From Edaphochlamys debaryana (taxonomy: Eukaryota > Chlorophyta > Chlorophyceae > Chlamydomonadales), in contig JAEHOE010000179.1 in the NCBI GenBank assembly GCA_016858145.1, forward strand, positions 143,653-207,652: a stretch of DNA of 64,000 nucleotides, in the 5' to 3' direction. A program made the translations under genes and the position numbers. This document shows positions 54,601 to 62,851 of the stretch, one piece after another (within the stretch, counting starts at the first letter, position 1; each line of letters opens with the position of its first letter). The notes under the pieces were generated by a model. The model had not been told where the DNA came from, made no database searches, and worked only from the letters and a program-made list of their open reading frames with translations.

Positions 54601-57600
54601 ATGGCCAAACTACTGAAGGACGGACTGATCGAGCCCAGCACGAGTGCCTGGGGTTCCCCTGTCATGGTCATCCCTAAGAAGGCTGATCCCGTGGCGGTCA
54701 CGGCCGACGGGCAGGATGAGACGAGCAAACCCAAGCCCCCGGCTGAATTCCGGGTGGTGACCGATGCGCGAGCGTGCAACCTGGTCGTCCGCCCGCAGCG
54801 CTACCCAATGGGGAATATCCAGGACCTGTTGGACACCGCCGCGCCGTCAGGCGGGTCCACTATGATCTACTCCAGCCTGGACCTCAAGGCGGGATACTGG
54901 CAGGTGCCCATGCATGATGAAGAGTCGAAAGACAAGCTGACGATTGTGACCCCACACGCCGCGTATCGCCCTACGGTCATGCCCATGGGCTTTCGGAACT
55001 CAAGTGCGGTGTTCAGCCGGCTGATGTCCCTCGTGATGGCGCCTTTGATGCCCGGCTCTCATTACCAAGAACGGGAGGCTGCAAGCGCAGACCGCCCACG
55101 CCCTCGCCCATGCTGCGTGGCCTTTGCCGACGATGTGCTCACCTTCGCCCCCACGTGGGAGGAGCACTTGAGGGCACTGGAGGACGTGTTTGCATGTCTG
55201 CGACTGGCGGGCTTGCGCGTGGCGCTGAAGAAGTGCAGGCTTGGCATGAAGAGGGTGATCTTTCTGGGACACCTGCTGGACGGAGAGAAGGGCACAGTTG
55301 AGCCTGACCCGCGTAACTTGGCAACGATTGAGCGGCTGCCCGCACCGCGGACGGTCAAGGAGGTGCGCAGTTGGATATCGACGGCGGCATACTACAAGGC
55401 GTTCATCCGCAACTTTAGCCTCAAGGCAAAGCCCCTGTACGAGCTGACGCGCAAGGACCAACCTTGGCAGTGGGGACCGGAGGAGCACGAGGCGTGGAGC
55501 ACGTTGCGGCAGGCCCTGCTCAGCACGCCAGTCCTGGCCGCGCCTGACTTCTCCCGGCCGTTCATCATCGCCACGGATTGGAGCAAGCATGCCGTGGCGG
55601 CGATCCTGAGTCAAGTGGGGCCAGATGGGAAGGAGAGGGTGGTGCAGTACGCAAGCAAGAAGATGTCAGGATGCCAGCTCAACTGGTCCGCAGCGGACGG
55701 CGAGTGCTATGCCGCCGTCTTCGGCGTGACTCACTTCCGCCCATACGTGTGGGGAACGCGCTTCACCCTCCTCACCGATAGTATGGCGGTGCGGTACTTG
55801 ATGACCGCCAAGACGTCCAGTCTGCAGGGCAAGCTCGCCCGCATGGCCCTTAAGCTTATGTCATACGACATGGACATCCAGCATCGGGCGGGCGAGAAGC
55901 ATGGGAACGTGGACGGCCTGAGCCGGCTGGCACACTTGGCGGAGGACAGCGACGATGAGGAGCGCCCGCCTGGGGTGGCAAGTGGAGTGGCAAGCTCAGA
56001 ACACTGGCAGGCGGAGGCCACCACGGTGGAGATGTGTGCTGGTGAGGCTCCGAGAGCGGAGCTCTCGCCAGAAATCGAGGTCTACGTCACGAGCCGTATT
56101 GCCTCAGCGCAACCCGTGCGTCGCAGCCTATGTGCGCCGAATCCGCGGCCCTGGCGGCGACCGACGACCCTCTTGCCGAAGTCGGTGAGCGCCCCTAACC
56201 GTCGTGACACGGCGCCCCTGGTATCCTACCGTGGGGTGGCTGCGATCAGGATGGAGGACTTGGGGGACGGCGAGGATGAGGGTACGGCGGACCTGTGGGG
56301 AGGAGCGCACACCGGTCTGGAGGTGTACATGACTGATGGGCGCTCTGAAGCTAACCGTAACTGCAACACTTACTACGCTCCGGATTACCGGCCGGGTGGC
56401 AACCCGCCCGCGCCCCGCATCTCACCGCAGCAGCTTCAGGCCAACCAGGCTCTGGGACGACGGCTTGCGCGGGAGGAGGCGGCAGAGGGGGAGGCCCACC
56501 GCAGGGAGAACCTGGAGTTGGACGAGAGGGAACGACGGGCGGGCATGACACACGAGACTGGGGTCGTCACAGGTCGCTCGAGCATCCGCTCCCATCGCTT
56601 CCCCCGGGTGCCCTGGGTGCCAGCGCCCGGAGCACCGCGGCGCCCCGTCGTGGAAAGAGAGGAGGAGGAGGCCCCGGTGCCCCTCACGCAGCCAGCCCAC
56701 GCACCTGTGCGCGCCGCCGAGCACGGTGCGGGTGAGGTGGACGGGATGGACATTCCACAGACTCAACCCGTGGCGCGGGAGGCGGAGGGCCCAGTCCCCA
56801 TGGAGGGCGATGATGACCGGACGCAGACACCCTCGGGCGGTGAGGAACCAGGAGTGTTCCCCGTCTATCCGGGAACCGAGCCCCAGTCACCGCTGTGGGC
56901 AAGAGGACGCGACCCCGGGGACGGGGAAGGGGGGCCTCAGACCAAGCGGCAGCGCAGACGGAGCTGCCTGCTAACCGGGGTCGTGGACCCAGAGAAGGAG
57001 GGCACCTCTGAGGAGCGGGGGCAAGGGTCCCCTGAGGACTGGAACCCCGCGATCCGGTGCTCCGTGTGCGGTCAAGGGATGCCTGATGACTCCTTGCTTC
57101 TCCGTGACTATTACGGGTGTACCCAGGCCTTCCACACTTTCTGCCTCAACCCGCCCCTGGCCCACGTGCCGCCGGGCATGTGGATGTGCCCAGGCCCACA
57201 CGCACCGTTTGTACCGCCGGCCCCAGTGGCCCCCGCAGCCGCTGCGGCCCCTGCGCCGCCGCAGGCCCCGGTGGCAGCGCCTGGGCCGAGTGACCTGACG
57301 ACGGAAGGCACCGGCGCAGAGGAGGACAGTGGCGGGTCGGCCCGTGAGAGCCTTGTGGTGTCGTGGAGGCCTGAGGACGAGGGGGAGGAAGAGGAGGGGG
57401 AAGGCATGGGTGAGGATGTGGCTGTGGAGCTGGAAATTGAGGAGGGAGAAGGGGCGGATGAGGGGGATGAGGCTGGACCCTCGAAACCCCGGGCGGAGAG
57501 GTCGCCCTGGGAAGACACGGCCCTGATCCATTACCTGCAAACGGGGCGCTGGAGCTTCCCCGAAAAACATGGGCCTGGAGAGGGCAATCAAGGAGACCAA

Positions 57601-57609
57601 GAGGATTGA
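51643..57609 (+). CDS. gag-pol: Gag-Pol polyprotein with a C-terminal PHD-like finger (1,988 aa)
   Basis: A single uninterrupted ORF from ATG 51643 to TGA. Gag (about 1-180) has the retrotransposon gag pattern ARQWLNRIERHAQLF...WASFRRAFVNRF...LCSQLS. An aspartic protease follows with IIDSGAS (catalytic D591). Reverse transcriptase spans roughly 960-1240, with SPVMVIPKK, SSLDLKAGYWQVPM, VMPMGFRNS and FADD (D1163, D1164). RNase H follows (ATDWSKHAVAAIL with D1312; LTDSMAVRYL). Linkers are long and acidic. At 1806-1853 lies CSVCGQG...LLLRDYYGCTQAFHTFC...PPGMWMCPGPH, a PHD-finger pattern with one cysteine of the second pair missing and a final His in place of Cys. No zinc knuckle is evident in Gag. 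Integrase is not in this frame. Confidence 0.93.
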   Translation: MEDQERQHGVTASGLNAIPLFDPDLHDARQWLNRIERHAQLFEWRDEDKLMVACCRLNSVAQIWEAGLGPELGNWASFRRAFVNRFAEREDELYSRLANCKQGRKESVRRYADRYRHLCSQLSIDANEDPTYMYNFLRGLQPRIHAKVYLLRPRDLDAAISDAIYVSEGLDLARDDQGDEEEGEDVGRSAPSRKGREEGPRFERVNPAPRYELVRPEPRSGGMARGRDAQDRPRVRWDDRREPMGRREDTRTPPRAAPPPRPPASPTGGASNDIEALRREFARLSVNLQEMQRRQEGGYPTRRGDDLATMVSMVDVDHTPQVYSAHGGPLRGRFPRLSPTPPRYQSPRFHNHQAHRDEVYLKRMGDFPNTTLPRKRVAIDPASYVNPAGAGGAREGRAGGEEERPHVAARRAMPAGTRMDPPPAQPPAFEARRSPGRVGWRPPPRAAGETMGRTHAIPAGNPMEEEGRVADEIMLKVNKFPLTLGSALRVNPVNVYTKLGARILNVARAQRDKGAAAAPSPGAPAAPAQHAAEINPDSPDQARGDPMIMHADPGVVMKTTALEPPRFQVCRAEILLADAEGVMVKTPSIIDSGASNSLAPYQTVRKLRLLPSIEPTSATFLSADGSSAKPSGRIRELFTSTGDMVITIDPFVSQARSYYMLLGCDWLSQARATICYDTSRLYYTNDDGQRSFIPITFLRSPEAMMVETIPEEDSPEGALVADFDPPPAAAAGARTQSASTSAPGAGEPMDDGDLPPLVEDSDEDEDEAEEGEEEEGSEEGSNSESKDDDGDDDAGAGGSPGSWGSWEDNEDGPDQDDWERQAQSTRRPNVEVYLSPSAAGPARSAASPSGRTAPAGEGEGAVAQLGTKGSGRTESLPSPPTFTSAEEHLAAARALATRAWARNKETPPREELSNTLRERINPDLTSAQREGMYQLLMRNHDMFALTNSELGRTTWVTCKVDTGDSPPVYTPPYRMSRVEMAAVDAEMAKLLKDGLIEPSTSAWGSPVMVIPKKADPVAVTADGQDETSKPKPPAEFRVVTDARACNLVVRPQRYPMGNIQDLLDTAAPSGGSTMIYSSLDLKAGYWQVPMHDEESKDKLTIVTPHAAYRPTVMPMGFRNSSAVFSRLMSLVMAPLMPGSHYQEREAASADRPRPRPCCVAFADDVLTFAPTWEEHLRALEDVFACLRLAGLRVALKKCRLGMKRVIFLGHLLDGEKGTVEPDPRNLATIERLPAPRTVKEVRSWISTAAYYKAFIRNFSLKAKPLYELTRKDQPWQWGPEEHEAWSTLRQALLSTPVLAAPDFSRPFIIATDWSKHAVAAILSQVGPDGKERVVQYASKKMSGCQLNWSAADGECYAAVFGVTHFRPYVWGTRFTLLTDSMAVRYLMTAKTSSLQGKLARMALKLMSYDMDIQHRAGEKHGNVDGLSRLAHLAEDSDDEERPPGVASGVASSEHWQAEATTVEMCAGEAPRAELSPEIEVYVTSRIASAQPVRRSLCAPNPRPWRRPTTLLPKSVSAPNRRDTAPLVSYRGVAAIRMEDLGDGEDEGTADLWGGAHTGLEVYMTDGRSEANRNCNTYYAPDYRPGGNPPAPRISPQQLQANQALGRRLAREEAAEGEAHRRENLELDERERRAGMTHETGVVTGRSSIRSHRFPRVPWVPAPGAPRRPVVEREEEEAPVPLTQPAHAPVRAAEHGAGEVDGMDIPQTQPVAREAEGPVPMEGDDDRTQTPSGGEEPGVFPVYPGTEPQSPLWARGRDPGDGEGGPQTKRQRRRSCLLTGVVDPEKEGTSEERGQGSPEDWNPAIRCSVCGQGMPDDSLLLRDYYGCTQAFHTFCLNPPLAHVPPGMWMCPGPHAPFVPPAPVAPAAAAAPAPPQAPVAAPGPSDLTTEGTGAEEDSGGSARESLVVSWRPEDEGEEEEGEGMGEDVAVELEIEEGEGADEGDEAGPSKPRAERSPWEDTALIHYLQTGRWSFPEKHGPGEGNQGDQED

Positions 57610-59182
57610 GCGTCGGGCAGAGAACTATATGTGGCTCGAGGGGACGCTGTACAAGGTGCGGCGCCAGCAGCGACGGCTTCCAGCCGGGGAGATCTCAAAG
57701 TGGAAGGTCCCCAAGCCGGCCGAGTGCGCGTCTATTGTGCGCACGGTGCACAGTCAGGGGCATCAGGGCTTTGACAAAACCTACAGCTCCGTGCAGGCCC
57801 GGTTCTGGTGGCCCGGCGTGCGCAAGGATGTGGAAGCCTGCCTACGTCAGTGCCCCGAGTGCGCTAGCAACCAGAACAAACTGCTGCGCCATCCTCGGCT
57901 TCGCCCCCTTCCGGTCGTACCGATATTGGATACGGTGCACTTGGACCTGTTCGGCCCGGTGACAAAGACGCCGCGCGGGCATCGTTACTGCTTGGTCATG
58001 GTGGACAGCTTCAGCTCTTGGGTAGAAGTAGTGCCCCTGAAGACGAAGAAGGCGGCGGAGGTCTGGACGGCCTTCTGGCAGAACTGGGTCTGTCGGTATG
58101 GCGTGCCAAGGGTGGTGGTGTCAGACCGTGGTACAGAGTTCACGGGCAAGGCCTTCGCACGCGAGCTGCGCTCCCGCAGCATCAAGCAGTACGTCACGGC
58201 CGGTAGCAACCCGCGTGGCAACGGGAAGGCGGAACGCATGGTGGGGACCTTGCTGGATTCTCTCCGCAAGTTGATCACCGAGGAGACCGAGTGGGATGCC
58301 AAGTGCTACGACGCCGCTTATGCTTATCGTACGGCGGCCCACGCCGTCACCAAGATGAGCCCTGCTCTGTGCATGTTTGGGCGCGAGCTCACCTTGGCTG
58401 TGGAGCTGGCTCCCCCGGCAGACCCGGAGGCCTCGCCGGAGGAAGTTGAGCCCGAGCAGGTCCGTGTAGAGTGGACGTCCGAGCACTACCAGCTCCTGAG
58501 GGCACGGCGAGAGCGCATGGAAGGGTTGGCGGTGGATGCGGAGAAGAGGCACGTTGAGGCGAAGGAGAGGGCGGAAAGGGAGTATCAGAAGAGGCGGCAC
58601 CAATCCAAGCCCAGGCAACGAGGGCAGAAGCCCGGCAAGCCGGAAGACGGATCGGCGGCAGGGGCGGGTCCAGTTAACCCCCTTGGGGAGGAAGTAGTGG
58701 CGGCGGCCCGGCAGGCGACTGTGCAGCGGAAGCCGCGCGGTAAGGAGGCGGCCCAGCCCCCCTTGGCTAAGCCCCAGCAGCGGGAAGGTGCCAACCCGGG
58801 CGCCGTACCTACCCAAGCACGCGCGTCAGCCCCGGAGATTGGTCCGGCGGATCAGAGGCGCGAAGCGCCCGCCGCCGCCGGTGGTGCGCCAGCTGAAGGG
58901 GCAGGCCCGAACCCTGGACCTGTGGAAAGGGAGACCGGGGGACAATACAATGTCAGGCCAGCGCAGGCGCACGAGCTTCGAGGGCTGCCCGACATCCCGC
59001 AAGACGCTTTGGTGTGGAAGCTGAAGCGACGGGATAGTAAGATGGCCAAGGACCGTGAGGGACCCTACCTGTTCCAGTTTTGGCGGGCACCCGACGGCTC
59101 CCACGCCATCGTCAAGGACGCGCAAGGGACCATGTTTCCCGTCGCGTCGCACCTCCTGTTCGTGCCTCGGTCCAGCTTGTAG
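57569..59182 (+). CDS. Integrase ORF, +1 relative to Gag-Pol (537 aa)
   Basis: The ORF starts at ATG 57569, overlaps the end of Gag-Pol by 41 bases in the +1 frame, and is either a shifted extension of Pol or a separately started protein. It has the HHCC zinc domain (H61, H65, C95, C98; GHQGFDKTY...FWWPGVRKDV), then the DDE core with D126 (HLDLFGP), D186 (VVVSDRGTEF) and E222 (NPRGNGKAERM); D186 and E222 are 35 residues apart, as in integrases. The C-terminus has a GPY/F-type module (DREGPYLFQFW). There is no chromodomain. Confidence 0.93.
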   Translation: MGLERAIKETKRIERRAENYMWLEGTLYKVRRQQRRLPAGEISKWKVPKPAECASIVRTVHSQGHQGFDKTYSSVQARFWWPGVRKDVEACLRQCPECASNQNKLLRHPRLRPLPVVPILDTVHLDLFGPVTKTPRGHRYCLVMVDSFSSWVEVVPLKTKKAAEVWTAFWQNWVCRYGVPRVVVSDRGTEFTGKAFARELRSRSIKQYVTAGSNPRGNGKAERMVGTLLDSLRKLITEETEWDAKCYDAAYAYRTAAHAVTKMSPALCMFGRELTLAVELAPPADPEASPEEVEPEQVRVEWTSEHYQLLRARRERMEGLAVDAEKRHVEAKERAEREYQKRRHQSKPRQRGQKPGKPEDGSAAGAGPVNPLGEEVVAAARQATVQRKPRGKEAAQPPLAKPQQREGANPGAVPTQARASAPEIGPADQRREAPAAAGGAPAEGAGPNPGPVERETGGQYNVRPAQAHELRGLPDIPQDALVWKLKRRDSKMAKDREGPYLFQFWRAPDGSHAIVKDAQGTMFPVASHLLFVPRSSL

Positions 59183-60199
59183 GCAGGGTGCCTGCGGGCG
59201 AAGGGCGGGGTGACGGTCGGGACAAGCCGGACACCGACCGAGACAGGGACCTCTTCCGCCACGACAAGTGGCCATAACTTTGAGTTATCCGACGACGGGA
59301 GGCAATCCTTGAGCGAACTGTGCTGTGCTGAGGGGCGCGGTCGCGATGGTCGCAACATCGCACGCCCAGGTGACCGGGAGTCACAGGACACGTGTAGCGC
59401 ACGGGTTGGAAACGCCCCGTGACTAACCATCAAGTTTCTGGTCAACGCACCAACGAAAAGTGACAGGCTCCGAACGCGTTGACCACAACCACGGTAGGGT
59501 TTGCGACGAAAAAGGGCACGCCGGCAGACGCCGCGTAGGAAAGCCTTATGGGAAGTGTAAGCAAGGAAGGAGTGCCGCCCGGCTGCTGAAGCAGAGGGGC
59601 AGGGCGCATATCCTGTGGCAAACCGCTAGGGTCAACGGTCCAACTTCTCACGCCGGGCCCTACCCGGTCTGCGGCTCCCCTCAATGGGTGCACGTGACAC
59701 TTCAGAAGACTAAGGATGCGTCGGCTGGGGCAAACGGGCATGGGTGGCGGTGTTCGCTCTCCAGGGCTGACCCGCCAGTGCCGCCAGCGCCCCCGCGTAG
59801 GCGACGCCGGCCCCCATAGCGCCCCGCGGTAAGGTGCCGACTATGGAGTCTGTGCTGGAGAAGCCTCCAACGCGCAAGCTCACAAGCTCGTGCCGTACGG
59901 GCGGTTGGCCAAGCCTGGTGCACAGGTGGCAAATAAACGACCGCCGGAGGAGGGGGCAACCGAACGCCACCCTTAAACGCCAACACAACCCGGCAACCCG
60001 TTACACGCTGCACACGCGACAACATTATTGCCTCTGGAGCGCTGAGGTTTCTAGCTAACCCGCATCATGCTTGCTGTCGCCGCCAAAAAGGCTGACTCCG
60101 GCCGTAGCGCTAGGATGCCGGTGTGCATGGGCTCCGCCCGAGCACCGCGCTTAGGACGTCGGTCCGTGTGCGTGGTTTTGTCAACTACAAGGGAGTGCG
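59183..60199 (+). other. Non-coding internal region after integrase
   Basis: About 1 kb with no ORF I can support. It is unusual for a Ty3/Gypsy element to carry more than 2 kb between integrase and the right LTR; the second half holds a decayed ORF. Confidence 0.5.
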
Positions 60200-61431
60200 C
60201 CTGGTGAGGGCCCTCCCGGCGGTGCGCGCCCGGCCCAACGGCAAGCCCAGCGTCGCGGCCGAGCCGACAAGGACCCCAAGTCCCGGACTAAGGACTTCAT
60301 CTATACCGGTACCAGACGGCTGCGGTCAAGTGGCTGCTCAAGAAGCTCAACGTGAGCGGAAGGAGCGTGGTGGCGCTCAACCATCTGGTGTCTCAGATGT
60401 CGCTTCAGCTCGCGCGGGCCGAGAAGGCCCACAGCGATGTCACCAAGGAGAATCTGTCGCTGGCTGAGCTGCTGGGAGTACTCGCGGCGCTGGTCGGCGG
60501 GGTCCTGTTCCCGTACGCAGACCCCATCATGCTGACTCAGTACATGATGGCCGCCCTGGGCTCTGGGCCGGGCACCGGGGGCCTGTTCCTCGAGGGCGAG
60601 ATACTGCCCCCCAACGAGGCTTTCACCACCGTGGTCTCCGGTGTGCAGCGCCTGTCCATGGCCCTGACTGACCGCGCATTGCGCCCCACATCGCCAAGGT
60701 GTTTGACATGGCCCGCTCGTACAACACGACCGACACCTTCGCCTCCGCCTTCGAGGACTTCGGCATCTGCGCGCCCAGCTCCGGCAAACCTCCCTCGACG
60801 GCCGTCGCCAAGGCCATTGAGCGGGGGCGCATGGGCCACGGCTAAGGCCAACGTGCACCTGCAGTCCCTGATCCCGCCGATCCCGCCCATGCACGCCCCC
60901 ACGGGCATTGTGTTCGCTGAGCACCCTCCTCCGCCTCCGCCTTCCCCGCCTAGCGCCTCCTCTCCGGCGACTGACAACGGCGGCGCTCCCATGGACACCA
61001 ACCTGGGCAACGAGATCCCGACCCCGTGTTCGCCCCCTGCGACCCCGAGACGGTCGAGGCCTTCGGCGCCTTCTCCTCGCCGGACGCTAAGATGTGCGAG
61101 CCGCCCGGCTCCCCCACCTGCTACCGCCGGCCTTGGTCCCCATGACTCACGCCCCCTTCAACCCGCTCGAGGAGAGCCCCGCTCCCTTCGCCACCTCCTT
61201 CCCCAGCCCCATGGACTACCAGGTGGTGCCGCAGATGGACTGCCGCCTTTCGTGCCGCCGCCGCCGCCCGGCAGCCGGACTCGGCGGACTCCGGCTTCCC
61301 CCGACTCCATTCCCGGCCCCGGCAGCTCCCCTCCGCTGGTGATTGTGTTCAAGGGCAAGGTCAAGGACCCCCGCCGGCACCTGCGCGTGGTCCGCTCCAT
61401 CGGCTCCCGCCGCGGTGCGCCTGGCGACTGA
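60200..61431 (+). pseudogene. Frameshifted ORF resembling a histone H2B-type fold plus Pro-rich tail
   Basis: Coding sense jumps between frames at about 60300, 60680, 60835 and 61020. The N-terminal part reads basic KDPKSRTKDFIYT, then in a shifted frame YQTAAVKWLLKKLNVSGRSV, VALNHLVSQMSLQLARAEKA and a TKENLSLAELLGVLAALVGG helix. This order (basic tail, helix 1, short loop with NVSGRS, long helix 2, KENLS loop, helix 3) resembles histone H2B (KVLKQ.HP..GIS...SFVNDIF..LA.EA...TLTSREIQTAVRL). It continues as HIAKVFDMARSYNTTDTFAS in another frame and a Pro-rich tail. The match is by eye and the gene is broken, unless the indels are sequencing errors. Confidence 0.45.
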
Positions 61432-61556
61432 CCCGCCCGCGCGAGCCCGGAGGTCATGGTCGAGTAAGGGGCGGGTTGATGCAGCGGTCGAGGCAACCGC
61501 AGCGTGGGTTCTAGCTGACGGGACGTGCAGCCCCGCAACTACCCCAGCGTTGTACA

Positions 61557-62841
61557 GCTGTTGCACGAGGGTGGTTGAACATGAGGATTGGGTGTCCACG
61601 CGACACGCTCCTGCGTGTGCCGCGCACTTTGCGGCTGTACCATAGCACTTGCATGCCCACGAGCGATTGGCATGCGCTCATGGCAGGGCACGCGCATTGA
61701 CAAGTCGGGGGTGCACTTCTAAGTTTTCTACGGCATGCGGCGTGGTGGTGTGGCGTGTGGCCTGGAGCAATGGCACGTGTACCACTGAGTAAGCAAGGGT
61801 CCCCTGGACCACTAGTTGTCTTTGTGGCGAGCGAGGCGCCCTGGATACCCTGGGACGAGTGGAAGGGCACCGTATGTGGGATAAGGGTGTGTGGTCGTGA
61901 GGGCTGAGCGGTCGGGAGCACAATCTGCGGCCTGTGTACAATATTGCAAGTGGATCTGGACCATGCAAGATGGGTGGCGAGGGCCAAGGGGGAAGAGGGT
62001 GTGTGGTTGTTGACGCTCGGAGGTGTTTGGTGGTCACGGCAATTGTGGTTGGGTTGATTGATGTGGTTGTGCGGGTAGTGCGTGAAGCTTTCAAAGGGGC
62101 CTTATGCGATTGCCCGGGAGTACATAAGGAGTGGCCGGTGACGGATGGGGTAAGCCCCGGATCCAAATCGTGATCGTCTGGAGCGTAAACCTGCCCTGAC
62201 TCGCTATTCTGCGGCTTTATTGCCAAGTGCTATCCTGCCGAGCCCTCTGTAATCTGAGAGCTCACTTCTGTCTCCGACCTGGAGCCCGCGCCCTGTTCCC
62301 AGAGGCGTCAGGCACGGACCCCTGGTCCCTGCCCCCACTCAGCCTGCCTGCCCCGCAGCCGGCTGTGTTTGTCTCGTGTCCCCTTCAGCGCTCGCACTAG
62401 CGCCACAGGCACGCTCCCCGCTCCTCGCCTGCATCAGTGCGCGAGCGGAGGCGAGCGCATTGGCTTCCTACCCGATCACACGCTAAACCCTGCGGGCCCT
62501 CAGCCCAGCCGGGTCTTCAACCGCAGCAGCCCCCGCGCCGCTGCTCCATCCCCCCCCCCTTCCGTCCGCTCACACCCCTTTGACCCCGTCACGCTATACG
62601 CTTCCGCTGCATCACTTCCCAAACCTAAGTCCCACTTCGACGTGCGCAATACCCCTGCGTCACGAGACCCGCGCTTGAGACATCCCGAGCCCGCTCCCTG
62701 AGGCGAGACCAGAGTCAGCGTCTTCACACGCTAGATCCTGGGCACCACCGTGCGTGCAGAACGATCCTAGGGCAGCAATCCCACACGACTGGGCCAAAAA
62801 AAAAAAATTTGTGGGTACTCATTAAGTGTGGCCCTCTTTCC
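61557..62841 (+). repeat. Right LTR, bounded by a 10-bp direct repeat
   Basis: A second 1,285-bp copy of the LTR, starting near GCTGTTGCACG and ending CTTTCC. GCGTTGTACA lies directly on both sides (61547-61556 and 62842-62851). No polypurine tract precedes it. A TGTAA lies at 62248-62252. Confidence 0.88.
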
Positions 62842-62851
62842 GCGTTGTACA

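Larger units (their letters stand above)
50259..62841 (+). mobile_element. Ty3/Gypsy-type LTR retrotransposon, about 12.6 kb
   Basis: Two 1,285-bp direct terminal repeats flank a primer-binding-site-like sequence, a gag-pol ORF and an integrase ORF. The order protease, reverse transcriptase, RNase H, integrase defines the Ty3/Gypsy class. LTRs are roughly 98-99 percent identical by eye, differing mostly by single-base indels. No matching target-site repeat is seen around the outer ends (GAAGA-like on the left, GCGTT on the right). The right LTR has its own flanking direct repeat, so the element may be composite. Confidence 0.9.
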
